In this document: positions 26,470 to 35,091 of the stretch, one piece after another | Layout of the letters: every line of letters begins with the position of its first letter | How positions within the stretch are numbered: the stretch's first letter is position 1 | NCBI GenBank assembly: GCA_001790515.1 | Contig: MGCS01000011.1 | Location: forward strand, 48,243-112,242 | DNA from: Candidatus Saccharibacteria bacterium RIFCSPHIGHO2_12_FULL_44_22 | GTDB taxonomy: Bacteria > Patescibacteriota > Saccharimonadia > Saccharimonadales > Saccharimonadaceae | DNA: 64,000 nt | Direction: 5' to 3' | Made by a program: the position numbers and the translations under genes | Notes under the pieces: generated by a model | Databases searched by the model: none | The model's input: only the letters and a program-made list of their open reading frames with translations | What the model was told of the DNA's origin: nothing

Positions 26470-27213
26470 ATGTTTGATTTTAATATAATTGGCTTGAATG
26501 GTCGTGACAAAAGAGTGTACGAAGCATTACTACAATTACCCCATGCTTCGGTTCGTACGATCGCCGAACACGTAAACATTAATCGTGGCAGTGTTCACGA
26601 ATCGCTATTATCCCTTCAGAAGGCGGGGATCGTTGGATACGCAATCTATGGCAAACGTCAGCGATATATTGCTCACCCGCCACAAGTGCTTCATGAATTG
26701 ATAGATGAAAAACGTCGTGCGCTATCAATCTCACATAGCAATGTCGAAGAGTATGCACAATCTCTTCGCGACAAACAACACACTGAAACAATCCCTTTTG
26801 CAACAAACTATGAAGACATAGAAGGTTTGGCGAGCATACTCCGTGATGTCATCAGTACATTAAAAATAAGCACAGACAAGACGTATCGCGTCATATCTTC
26901 TGCAGATCTTCATGAATATCTTTATCATAATTTTCGCAACTACACTAATGAACGTATTAAAAATAATATCTCAGTTAAAGTTATCGCCCACGAAAAAGGT
27001 GCTCCTATCTCAGAACATGATCTAGCAGAGCGACGAGTCCTCCCTTCTAGGCAGCTTCGTGTCCCTCGCTGCTACACGATCATATACGCCCATAAAACTG
27101 CTTTTATCGCGCTCAGTGACACGAATGTTCCGTCGGGTATCGTGATAGAAAACCATGACATTACAAAACTACAAATAGAACTATTCGAAACATTATGGAA
27201 AGAGCTAAAATAA
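26470..27213 (+). CDS. TrmB-like transcriptional regulator
   Basis: A 247-residue protein with an N-terminal winged helix of TrmB type (LNGRDKRVYEALLQLPHASVRTIAEHVNINRGSVHESL, spread over residues 9-46; split here for description only) and a C-terminal effector region (about 110-245) typical of sugar-sensing TrmB relatives. It is divergent from the broken HAD gene, which might have been a target. Its 3' end overlaps the convergent HAD gene by 9 bp. Confidence 0.7.
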   Translation: MFDFNIIGLNGRDKRVYEALLQLPHASVRTIAEHVNINRGSVHESLLSLQKAGIVGYAIYGKRQRYIAHPPQVLHELIDEKRRALSISHSNVEEYAQSLRDKQHTETIPFATNYEDIEGLASILRDVISTLKISTDKTYRVISSADLHEYLYHNFRNYTNERIKNNISVKVIAHEKGAPISEHDLAERRVLPSRQLRVPRCYTIIYAHKTAFIALSDTNVPSGIVIENHDITKLQIELFETLWKELK

Positions 27214-27795
27214 TGATTGTAACTGTCGCATAGTTAATTGATAGTCAGTATGAACTACACCAACCATACCCGTATCTCTAGCAGCCGCAACATTTACCCG
27301 GCTATCATCAACAAAAACAATCTCAGGAGCATTTAAACCAAGCTGCGCAGCAGCTAGCCTGAATAGTTTAGCACTTGGCTTACTCATGCCGACGTCCGCA
27401 GATATAATGACATCCTTAAAAACATCGCTTAAATCATTCGCTTCGAGATGGGGCACCACCTCCTGGCTGCATGCATTACTAAGAAGTGCTGTACTGTAAC
27501 CACTTACTGATACCTTTTTGATCAGATCCACCATCTTAGTGTCAACCCTCGCATACTTACTTAGTTGCGTCTGCACAATCTCGGCATCTATTTCTGCAAC
27601 GCCAGCCAAGCACTCAATATATTCGTCATAATCTATCATGCCTAAATCTAACTGATCCGAAGCTTGAGCTAACAAACCTTCTCGCTGTAATCCATGGGCA
27701 TCCAGCCAAATTCTTTGCGGATCATCGCAAATAACACCAAAAAAATCGAAGATGACACCTTTTATATCCGTTTGCCTTATTGTCTCTTTTGTCAT
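27205..27795 (-). CDS. HAD-superfamily hydrolase (YihX-like)
   Basis: A 196-residue HAD enzyme: motif I GVIFDFFGVICDD (nucleophile Asp present; the second motif position is Phe, as in YihX-type phosphatases that read DFGGV), motif II LLSNA, Lys in MSKPSAKLF and motif IV IVFVDDSRVNVAAA. Likely a small sugar-phosphate phosphatase. An AAGGAG SD precedes the ATG. It is 14 bp downstream of the phosphotransferase gene, so the three genes 29239-27205 look like one operon. Confidence 0.8.
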   Translation of the reverse strand: MTKETIRQTDIKGVIFDFFGVICDDPQRIWLDAHGLQREGLLAQASDQLDLGMIDYDEYIECLAGVAEIDAEIVQTQLSKYARVDTKMVDLIKKVSVSGYSTALLSNACSQEVVPHLEANDLSDVFKDVIISADVGMSKPSAKLFRLAAAQLGLNAPEIVFVDDSRVNVAAARDTGMVGVVHTDYQLTMRQLQSLF

Positions 27796-27809
27796 ACTAT
27801 TCCAGCTCC

Positions 27810-28781
27810 TTATAATTTATCGTAAAACTGCCACTGTTCACTAGCGCGGTATTGGTTATGTTCTTTTCGTGACTCAAACCGCAGTACATCCCACTCAAAA
27901 TACTTATCTTCGTGTATATCAATCAAAAATCGAGCGGTTAATTCTAGCACCATTCTTTTTGTTGCATAGATACATTTGTTCATAAATGTCGTCACGTTAT
28001 CCACAGATTCGAATTCCGATATATATGCTACTGCTATATCGCGTAGCAGGTGTTCGTTTATTTGTCGCCCAGCACGACTTTCCTGCAGCAAAACAGAACG
28101 TATGAAATCACCAATATCAATCCACTTTGATCCTTGCATGACGGTGTCAAAGTCGATAATTGAGACTGCAGTGCTGTTACTGAAAAGTATATTACTCAAT
28201 TGAGGATCGCCGTGAATAATTTGCCGCTCATCAGACGGGTAGTATTGGCAGTCGCGTTCAAATGCCATTTGCAAGTCTGCCGCAATCTCTCTGCACGTAA
28301 TATTCAGCGAACCGACACATAACTGCAATTGATTCATGATGTGGTCAATATCGTGAAAGTTTTTAATCGCATCTTTTGGTATATAAGATATTGTTGCAAC
28401 AGCAGCATGAAATTTACCCAGCAGAGCAACCGCGCTCGTTATCTCATACGTACTCATCCCAGATACCGCTACAGTATCGTGAGGAATATACTGCATTGCA
28501 CGCCACCTGTCGCCACAAGAATCAGTATAGATAAAGCTGCCGTTACGACTATTGATTAAATCTGGTACGCGCCATCCACATACATTATTCAAGTATGTTG
28601 TCACTACATGACAGTTCTGTATTACTCCTTTTGTTACAATTGGTGCGATCTTTTGTAGGATGTAATCCTCGTTGACTGTACATACATAGTACGTCTGATT
28701 GATGATGCCTCCTTGCATCAGCTCTATTTGACGAATGTCTTCGATAAAGAATTCCTTTGCAACACCCTTCAACAATTCCAT
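27810..28781 (-). CDS. Aminoglycoside/choline-kinase-like phosphotransferase
   Basis: A kinase-fold protein with the APH catalytic loop HGDPQLSNILF and the metal-binding IIDFDTV. The frame can be extended to 28916, but those codons overlap the acetyltransferase gene; the ATG at 28781 shares its A with the TAA of that gene (TAATG), so I use it (323 aa). Relatives phosphorylate sugars, choline, homoserine or antibiotics; the ATP-site start (MQGGIINQTYYV) is typical of metabolic kinases. Confidence 0.75.
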   Translation of the reverse strand: MELLKGVAKEFFIEDIRQIELMQGGIINQTYYVCTVNEDYILQKIAPIVTKGVIQNCHVVTTYLNNVCGWRVPDLINSRNGSFIYTDSCGDRWRAMQYIPHDTVAVSGMSTYEITSAVALLGKFHAAVATISYIPKDAIKNFHDIDHIMNQLQLCVGSLNITCREIAADLQMAFERDCQYYPSDERQIIHGDPQLSNILFSNSTAVSIIDFDTVMQGSKWIDIGDFIRSVLLQESRAGRQINEHLLRDIAVAYISEFESVDNVTTFMNKCIYATKRMVLELTARFLIDIHEDKYFEWDVLRFESRKEHNQYRASEQWQFYDKL

Positions 28782-29239
28782 TAGTGAATCTCTACAGAAA
28801 ACGTTAGTGATTCGTCTTGCCGCTTTACACCTTGACGCTCGTAAAAACTGATTGCAGCTCTGCGCACAGGTTCCGTTTGCAGATAGAGTGATGTCATCTC
28901 TTTTTGCCGGCACCATGCTTCAAGCGCCATCCAAGCACACTGCGCCGCCCCCAACCCTCGATAGGACTCATCAATCACAAAATCTTCCAGCTGACCTCGC
29001 TTCCCAAATCCCGCGCCATATACGACTGACAAAGTCGCTGCGCCAATAATCTTACGCTCTTCACCTGCCTCGACTACTAGTTGATCGTGATTCAGCGATG
29101 AAATAATCGCTTCCATATGCGCCTGCTCTACCGGGGCATCACTGAATGATTCATCGAGCTGTGGCATTAGCGCGCCAATCGCTCTTGCATCATCTTGGCT
29201 ATATTGATCTAACAATCTTGCGGATATTTTTTCCTGCAT
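28781..29239 (-). CDS. GNAT-family N-acetyltransferase
   Basis: A 152-residue GNAT protein. The acetyl-CoA site is near FVIDESYRGLGAAQ (Q/RxxGxG/A-type loop) and the C-terminal part SLYLQTEPVRRAAISFYERQ is characteristic. The acceptor substrate is unknown. It has a strong GGAGG SD and leads the operon GNAT - kinase-like - HAD. Confidence 0.8.
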   Translation of the reverse strand: MQEKISARLLDQYSQDDARAIGALMPQLDESFSDAPVEQAHMEAIISSLNHDQLVVEAGEERKIIGAATLSVVYGAGFGKRGQLEDFVIDESYRGLGAAQCAWMALEAWCRQKEMTSLYLQTEPVRRAAISFYERQGVKRQDESLTFSVEIH

Positions 29240-29312
29240 TATACCTCCTCTGTATGTTTTCCTGCCCTGTTATTTATAGCCTCAAGCAGCCGCAGCCTCA
29301 ATACAATTCGGT

Positions 29313-29349
29313 CACTAAAAAATGACACATAACCGTGTCATTTTTAGTG
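29313..29349 (-). terminator. Terminator after glyQS
   Basis: A 15-bp stem (CACTAAAAA-TGACAC with its complement) and a 6-nt loop between glyQS and the acetyltransferase gene. A/T-rich lower stem gives T-runs on both strands. Confidence 0.7.
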
Positions 29350-29363
29350 CTTGCTATGGAATT

Positions 29364-30719
29364 CTATAAATCTGCAATCGCCACGCGCTTTTGCTCGGTC
29401 GTATCTCGATCACGAATCGTTACAGCGTTGTCATTAAGTGAATCAAAGTCGATGACAACACAATATGGCGTACCGATTTCGTCCTGACGGCGATAGCGTT
29501 TGCCAATATTTCCATTGTCATCCCACATCACATTACCGTGCTTTTTCTTCAATAGCGTGTATACTTCACGAGCTTTGGCAACAAGCTCCGGTTTGTTTTT
29601 CAGAAGTGGTGAGATGCAGTATTTTACAGGAGCCAAGTGCTCTGGGAATTTCATAACAATTCGCTTTTCACCATTCACTTCATCCTCGGTGTATGCCGCC
29701 GATAGTACCGCCATTAACGCACGCTCGACACCAAACGATGGTTCGATGACATGAGGGATAAATTTCTCATTCGTACCTTTGATCGTATATTCCATATTCT
29801 TACCAGCAACACGCTGAATGTTCGACAGGTCAAAATCAGTTCGGTATGCCAATCCAAGTAGCTCTTCGCGGCCAATCGGAAAATCAAATTCGATATCGAT
29901 CGTACGTTTACTGTAGTGTGCGCGATCGTTCTCTTCCACTTCTAATTCGTGAATCTTATCGACAGGCAATCCCAACGCAGCTAGATACGCATGGATATCT
30001 TTAAGAAGCGCCTCAAAAGATTCTTCCCAATTAGCTGGATTAACAAAGTATTCAATCTCCATTTGTTCAAACTCGCGCGACCGGAAAATAAAGTCGCGTG
30101 GGCTAATCTCGTTACGAAACGCCTTGCCTTGCTGCGCCAAACCAAATGGAAGATCAGGATAGAACGTATCGACAACATTTTTATAGTTTGTAAAAATTCC
30201 CTGAGCTGTTTCTGGCCGCAAATAGCTAACTGACTTTTCATCTGCGACCGGCCCGACAGTCGTCGTGAACATCATATTAAATGTGCGGACTTCTGATAAA
30301 TCATTGCCGTTCGGACTTTTGATCTGCTTTTCAATAATAAGCTCGTTTAACTCACCATTTGTTAATCCGTCAACGACAAATCCAGCGTCTTTTACCAGGT
30401 GATCAGCGCGGAAACGCTGCTTTGTTTCGAGATCCTCAACAAGCGGATCGGTAAACGTATCGACATGCCCGCTCGCCTTCCATACATTCTGATTCATCAA
30501 GATTGCCGCATCAACGCCATACATATCATCTCGATCATCGACAAACATCTTCCACCAAAGCTGCATAATGTTACGTTTTAGCTGCACGCCAAGCGGGCCG
30601 TAATCCCACGTACCCGACAAACCACCATACACATCAGAACCCGGATAAATAAACCCTCGGCGCTTTGCCAAACTGACTATGTTTTCCATTTCTTGGTTCT
30701 TTTCGGATGATTTGCTCAT
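29364..30719 (-). CDS. glyQS: Glycyl-tRNA synthetase, dimeric (alpha2) type
   Basis: A 451-residue class II synthetase of the single-chain type. It begins MENIVSLAKRRGFIYPGSDVYGG-like (split over residues 11-30) and carries motif 2 FIFRSREFEQMEIEYF and motif 3 IEPSFGVERALMAVL, then an anticodon-binding domain (LAPVKYCISPLLKN, ending EQKRVAIADL). It charges tRNA-Gly in the cytoplasm. A TATAAT box lies 9 bp before the ATG with no SD. No T-box leader is visible. Confidence 0.95.
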   Translation of the reverse strand: MSKSSEKNQEMENIVSLAKRRGFIYPGSDVYGGLSGTWDYGPLGVQLKRNIMQLWWKMFVDDRDDMYGVDAAILMNQNVWKASGHVDTFTDPLVEDLETKQRFRADHLVKDAGFVVDGLTNGELNELIIEKQIKSPNGNDLSEVRTFNMMFTTTVGPVADEKSVSYLRPETAQGIFTNYKNVVDTFYPDLPFGLAQQGKAFRNEISPRDFIFRSREFEQMEIEYFVNPANWEESFEALLKDIHAYLAALGLPVDKIHELEVEENDRAHYSKRTIDIEFDFPIGREELLGLAYRTDFDLSNIQRVAGKNMEYTIKGTNEKFIPHVIEPSFGVERALMAVLSAAYTEDEVNGEKRIVMKFPEHLAPVKYCISPLLKNKPELVAKAREVYTLLKKKHGNVMWDDNGNIGKRYRRQDEIGTPYCVVIDFDSLNDNAVTIRDRDTTEQKRVAIADL

Positions 30720-30753
30720 AATTAATTCATTATAACAGATGTAACGATACTAT

Positions 30754-31428
30754 TCACAGACTTGCATGCTGACGTGCAACGTATAGACATTCCGGCAAGA
30801 ATTGGCCAATCCCGCCAACCTGCATAATCACCTGCAGCGATCGAGTCGCAGCAAGTCGCAGCACTTTAATATGATCCGTTGTAATCTCACCATTCGATGC
30901 AGCGACCAATCCCTTTTCATGACTGTCATAGCGATAGGTAGTACCTGCACTCAATTTTTCACCTTTATAATCACGATCAATATTTAATTGATCCCCCAGC
31001 ATGGCGCTCATATGTAGATAGAACCACATCTGCGTTAGTTGCAAAGGGACAGTTTTATTATCAAGCCCCATAAGTATTTCCGTCGCGATATCATACCACT
31101 CTGGCTCGTCCAACGATTCACTTGCTTTACTGATTTGCGCGATCATTTCATAGGCGAACTGTAGACGATCATAATCTTCAAGAATATGACGATAGAACTG
31201 TACTAACCGTGATGATGTCAAGACCTGTAGCTGTCCCTTGCCTTGCCCGACAACAATGTCACTGATTGCGAATAGCTCTATTCCCCCAGCCAGTTTTGAT
31301 TTTTCGCGTCGAACACCACGCGCCATCACAGCAATGCGGCCGGTTGGTGTTAATAGTTGTAATATTCTATCTGCTTCTCCATAATTCGTTCGTCGCAGCA
31401 CAATCGCACGTGTTCGTGTGGTTTTCAC
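30754..31428 (-). CDS. recO: DNA repair protein RecO
   Basis: A 224-residue RecO: N-terminal OB-fold (TRAIVLRRTNYGEADRILQL, LTPTGRIAVMARGVRR) and a helical C-terminal domain. RecO helps load RecA on SSB-coated DNA. The cysteine zinc site found in many RecO proteins is absent. The start is GTG within a GTGA overlap with the receiver gene upstream, so it is translationally coupled to a two-component pair, an unusual setting. Confidence 0.88.
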   Translation of the reverse strand: MKTTRTRAIVLRRTNYGEADRILQLLTPTGRIAVMARGVRREKSKLAGGIELFAISDIVVGQGKGQLQVLTSSRLVQFYRHILEDYDRLQFAYEMIAQISKASESLDEPEWYDIATEILMGLDNKTVPLQLTQMWFYLHMSAMLGDQLNIDRDYKGEKLSAGTTYRYDSHEKGLVAASNGEITTDHIKVLRLAATRSLQVIMQVGGIGQFLPECLYVARQHASL

Positions 31429-31802
31429 AAAAGAACACTCCGGACAGCCGTGGCGATATCGTCTGGATGCATTGTTGTTTTATCGATAATGCGGCGTACC
31501 CCATAGTCTGACACGTCGTCCAGCCGAATCAACGAAGCCAGGTTTGTACATAAAATAATCGGGATATCACCAGTGTCTTTATATGACTGCAGTTCGTGCA
31601 TAAGCGTTACGGCAGTGCTGCCCGTCAACAGCATGTCGAGTAATACAACTTGCGGTTTTAATTCATCAATCAAATCCATAGCCGTATGACCCTCGAATGC
31701 ACGACGAGTAACATAACCCGCTTTGCTCAATGTTCGTTCAAACTGTTCCGACAACCATATATCATCTTCGACGATCAGCACGTCTACTGCCATGTTTTTC
31801 AT
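31425..31802 (-). CDS. Single-domain response regulator (receiver only)
   Basis: A 125-residue receiver domain without output domain. Acidic pocket VEDD (12-14), phospho-acceptor D56 (VVLLDMLL) and the conserved K108 (IIDKTT) are present. It overlaps the kinase upstream by ATGA and recO downstream by GTGA. With no DNA-binding part, it must act by protein contact. Confidence 0.85.
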   Translation of the reverse strand: MKNMAVDVLIVEDDIWLSEQFERTLSKAGYVTRRAFEGHTAMDLIDELKPQVVLLDMLLTGSTAVTLMHELQSYKDTGDIPIILCTNLASLIRLDDVSDYGVRRIIDKTTMHPDDIATAVRSVLL

Positions 31803-32530
31803 AAAAAGCTCAATTGACGAGATGCTGTCATATCAACATAGAACGTCGCGCCATCGCGATGACGAATTGCACCTATCTCGCCACTCATCATTCTTGCAAA
31901 CTGGTCAGCGATATAAAGACCCAGCCCGCTACTTTGTGGTCTCCCACTAACTGGTTGCGCTGTATGAGCATGCAGCCGCTCCTGCAGCACCTGCCACATA
32001 TCAGGCGTCACAGCAGGGCCGTAGTCGCGCACGCCAACCCTCACTTTATCCCCTGTTGCCTGAACTGCCAGCGACACAGGATGATCAGCCGACGAATAAT
32101 GAAGCGCATTGTCACCAAAGTTAAGTAATATGCGACGCAGTAGGTCACGATTGCCCACTACTAGTGGAGGCTTCGTCCGGCTAATGACCTCTATTTTCTT
32201 GTCTTGCGCGGTAAATAATGGCGTCAGTTCATGAGCGACGTCTTCGCACAACGTTACTGGGTTGAGTGGCTCTAAATCAAACAATGTGTCTTGACGGCTC
32301 GATGTCGTCAGGTCTGTCGTTAAACGAAGCGCACGCTCACTTGTCAGGATAATCTGCTGTGCAATACGATCTTGCTCACCGCTTGTTAGTTGACCTGCAT
32401 CAAGCGCGAACGCCAACTGACGAATCAACGCTAGCGGTGACTTCAATTCATGTGCCGCCATCAAAAATGCAGCCGTGTCACCGCCGAATGGCTCACTAGC
32501 TGCATTTTTTGTTAGTCTACCCTCTCTCAT
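31799..32530 (-). CDS. Soluble sensor histidine kinase
   Basis: A 243-residue cytoplasmic kinase without sensor or membrane part. The H-box is MAAHELKSPLALIRQ with H27 as phosphorylation site; N-box NFGDNALHYSS; G1 RDYGPAVTPD; G2 SSGLGLYIADQFA. It is the minimal HisKA-HATPase core. Its cue must come from a partner. It heads the kinase - receiver - recO operon and has a GGAG SD. Confidence 0.88.
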   Translation of the reverse strand: MREGRLTKNAASEPFGGDTAAFLMAAHELKSPLALIRQLAFALDAGQLTSGEQDRIAQQIILTSERALRLTTDLTTSSRQDTLFDLEPLNPVTLCEDVAHELTPLFTAQDKKIEVISRTKPPLVVGNRDLLRRILLNFGDNALHYSSADHPVSLAVQATGDKVRVGVRDYGPAVTPDMWQVLQERLHAHTAQPVSGRPQSSGLGLYIADQFARMMSGEIGAIRHRDGATFYVDMTASRQLSFL

Positions 32531-32572
32531 TACTCCATCTAGTGTAGCATGAACGATCGGCTCAGAGCTTCA

Positions 32573-33232
32573 CTATTTGAAAGAAAGTGTTCGGACAAGC
32601 GCATCGAAATCTGCCTTGAAAGTCGTCAGCGTATCTGTACGAAGCGTGATAGTATAGGCACCGCATTTATAGATAACCGCTGATCCACTAATCTGCTTGT
32701 CGAATGCACCGTCCAGTCGGCTACCTTCGTTACCCTCTGATGCAGTCGAGCTACGCTTTAGTTCACCTTTTGATATCTTTTGCTCATAACTCTTCATTAC
32801 CTGGTCATAATCTTCTTGTTCAATCGTCACACGTAACGCGTATGGTTCGTCTGCTTTGACTGGATTAACTACGCCTGGATGTAAATACGCTTCGTAATTA
32901 CCACCGTTGGTGATATCATTCGCAACGTACGCGCTCCATGTCTTTGGGTAATTAAATCGTAATGCACAATAATCTTCCGGTCCTTTAAATACTGTGTTCG
33001 GCTGCTTTTGTCGTTCTGCAAATTTTTCGTCATCAATAACTTGTTGCTCGTTTTTAGCTTCTGCAACCGCAACGGCAATCTTGCTATCAACATTTTGCTG
33101 CGCATCTTGATAGTTGACAAAAGACCATATACCAAAAGATCCTAGGCCTAATACCAGCACAGCAAGCCCAATGACAGTCACTTGCAATCCTGATATTTCA
33201 CCTTTTTCGTGTGTGTGTTTACTGCGTATCAT
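32573..33232 (-). CDS. Membrane-anchored protein of unknown function
   Basis: A 219-residue protein from ATG 33232 (MIRSKHTHEKGEISG); a GTG at 33274 would add 14 residues. One membrane helix (about 17-39 of the shorter form), a charged linker, then an extracytoplasmic domain (about 75-219) containing YCALRFNYPKTWSAYV and ITLRTDTLTTFKADFDALV, similar in style to PsbP-like lipoprotein domains, though this is not certain. Last gene of the flippase-xseA-xseB unit. Confidence 0.55.
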   Translation of the reverse strand: MIRSKHTHEKGEISGLQVTVIGLAVLVLGLGSFGIWSFVNYQDAQQNVDSKIAVAVAEAKNEQQVIDDEKFAERQKQPNTVFKGPEDYCALRFNYPKTWSAYVANDITNGGNYEAYLHPGVVNPVKADEPYALRVTIEQEDYDQVMKSYEQKISKGELKRSSTASEGNEGSRLDGAFDKQISGSAVIYKCGAYTITLRTDTLTTFKADFDALVRTLSFK

Positions 33233-33276
33233 GCCGCTATTATACTTATGGTTTCGTACTCTGTAAATAGCCACGA

Positions 33277-33780
33277 CTACTTTGGCTCAAAAAGATACAA
33301 TGTATGAGCATCAAGTGTTCGAACGGGAACTTTTTGTTTCATTGTCGATCCATACGTCACAAACCATACTGCATGACCCGTGTCGTCTGCAGTTTCCTGC
33401 AACTTTCGCTCCATTTTATCCATATCCCGAGTGACACTAAACGCATACACGATCGTCGTTTCCTGCGGTAGCTTCGTCAACCAAAAATCCGCGAACCGAG
33501 TAGTGACAAGGGGCTGTCTAATACTAAGCAGCTTACTGATAGCGACTAATATTGGATTGATTTCATATCCAATCGCACGCGCACCTTTATTCGCTGCGAT
33601 ACGTAATATAACTCCATCACCCGACCCAACATCAACCAATGTGTCTCCTGTCGACAATTTATAAAGTTCTGTGAGTGATTTTTCGGCAAAACGTTTATGA
33701 CTTGGCACATATGGCGCACCACGAAATGCAACAATGCCAAACAGAAAGATGACGCCAAGAACAATGTACAAAAAGACCAC
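33277..33780 (-). CDS. Membrane-tethered class I methyltransferase-like protein
   Basis: A 167-residue protein with an N-terminal membrane helix (1-20) and a Rossmann methyltransferase core: motif I LVDVGSGDGVILRIAANKG and the acidic motif II GYEINPILVAIS. It is short for a methyltransferase and lacks a clear substrate domain. The start is GTG sharing a base with the xseB stop (TAGTG), so it is translationally coupled. Confidence 0.7.
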   Translation of the reverse strand: MVFLYIVLGVIFLFGIVAFRGAPYVPSHKRFAEKSLTELYKLSTGDTLVDVGSGDGVILRIAANKGARAIGYEINPILVAISKLLSIRQPLVTTRFADFWLTKLPQETTIVYAFSVTRDMDKMERKLQETADDTGHAVWFVTYGSTMKQKVPVRTLDAHTLYLFEPK

Positions 33781-34004
33781 TACTCACTCGTTTCAGTATC
33801 AAACTTTTGTTTGATAACTTGAATATCATTCTTTAGCGATAAAAGATCGTGCTCGATATCTGCTGCGAGTGCTTCTGCTTTTTTGAACGTATCCATCGCT
33901 TTTTCTAGCGTAAATTCGTCACTATCAAACCATGCGACAATTTCATGCAATTCTATTGTTTTTTGTTGAATTGTTTTTTGACTAGTTTTATTTACTTGTG
34001 ACAT
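33780..34004 (-). CDS. xseB: Exonuclease VII small subunit XseB
   Basis: A 74-residue helical protein with the XseB pattern: an N-terminal helix, then DEFTLEKAMDTFKKAEALA and a second helix. XseB wraps the long helices of XseA; several copies bind each large subunit. It overlaps xseA by 17 bp. Confidence 0.85.
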   Translation of the reverse strand: MSQVNKTSQKTIQQKTIELHEIVAWFDSDEFTLEKAMDTFKKAEALAADIEHDLLSLKNDIQVIKQKFDTETSE

Positions 34005-35091
34005 CTCGTACCTCTGCTTTTATTATAGCCTGTTTCGTTTCAATCTGTATCTCGTTGCCAACAGTCACGTCGCCACGTAATAACGCATACCCACGCTCTA
34101 GTACTCGTCGTGGATCAAGTTGAGCCAGTATGGTACGTGACTGCTGATTTTCAGCTAGCTTCTCATCGACTTGCCGATCAATTGTCTGCAGAATGGCGCG
34201 CAGTAGTGCTCGAACCTCCGTTTGCTGCTCGCTAACGATTCGCTCCATTCTTGGCAACAATGTCCGTACGCTGGATTGCACCGAACGGATGGTCTCGTAT
34301 TTGTCAGGAACAATAATCTGCGCTGCATTACTTGGCGTCGCCGCACTCTTATCTGCTACCAGATCAGACAAACTTTCATCAACCTCATGACCAACACCCA
34401 CTAGCGTTGGTATTCGACTGCCAGCAATCTCTCGGACTAATAACTCATCGTTAAACGCACTCAAATCGTCAGCACTACCTCCGCCTCGTATGATAACAAG
34501 CACTTCCGGCAACACTTCTCGCTCATTAAAGTATTTAATAGCCCTGATGATCTGATCAGGTGCACTTGCACCCTGCACCTGCACATGTGCCACATCGACT
34601 GCCACACCACCCCATCGATCATTCAAAATCTTAATAAAATCAGCATACCCAGCTGCCTGTGTACTGCTTATCACTGCAATGTGTTGCGGGCTTTGTGGTA
34701 GTAGTCGCTTACGATCGAGTGCGAACAATCCTTCGCTGTCCAGCTTTGCCTTGAGTATTTCAAAACTCTTTTTCAAACTACCTTCACCGCTTGGACGAAT
34801 TGCTCGGACGGTCAGACTAAATTTCCCCCATTGCGTCAGTTTCGGACTAGCACTAATAATAACCTTCATGCCATCTTCGATCGGAACACGAAGCGCATAC
34901 ACCATCATAAAACACCCGACACTCGCACCAGCATCTTTAATGTCAAAAAAGACATATTTACCCTGATTGATCTTAAAACCAGCTACTTCACCTTCAATTT
35001 CAACCGTTGGATAGGCGTACTCAAGTGTCTGATTTGTCAGCGCAATATATTCACTTACTGATAGTTTTGGGGACATTTTTATCTTTACCAT
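33988..35091 (-). CDS. xseA: Exonuclease VII large subunit XseA
   Basis: A 367-residue nuclease degrading single-stranded DNA to oligonucleotides. An N-terminal OB domain (EGEVAGFKINQGKYVFFDIK) precedes the catalytic region with HIAVISSTQAAGYADF, VIIRGGGSADDL and LVGVGHEVDESLSD; a C-terminal coiled segment ends the protein. It overlaps the flippase-like gene by 41 bp, or by 26 bp if it starts at ATG 35076 (MSPKLSV). Slightly shorter than the E. coli protein. Confidence 0.93.
   Translation of the reverse strand: MVKIKMSPKLSVSEYIALTNQTLEYAYPTVEIEGEVAGFKINQGKYVFFDIKDAGASVGCFMMVYALRVPIEDGMKVIISASPKLTQWGKFSLTVRAIRPSGEGSLKKSFEILKAKLDSEGLFALDRKRLLPQSPQHIAVISSTQAAGYADFIKILNDRWGGVAVDVAHVQVQGASAPDQIIRAIKYFNEREVLPEVLVIIRGGGSADDLSAFNDELLVREIAGSRIPTLVGVGHEVDESLSDLVADKSAATPSNAAQIIVPDKYETIRSVQSSVRTLLPRMERIVSEQQTEVRALLRAILQTIDRQVDEKLAENQQSRTILAQLDPRRVLERGYALLRGDVTVGNEIQIETKQAIIKAEVRDVTSK

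Noticed and set aside
27990..28020. Further DnaA-box-like TTATCCACA in the phosphotransferase gene (also near 54136)
   Set aside because: Single copies inside coding sequence, without clustering or palindromy, are expected by chance.
27810..28916. Longer frame of the phosphotransferase (368 aa)
   Set aside because: The first 45 codons lie inside the acetyltransferase gene. The TAATG overlap at 28781 gives a family-like start.
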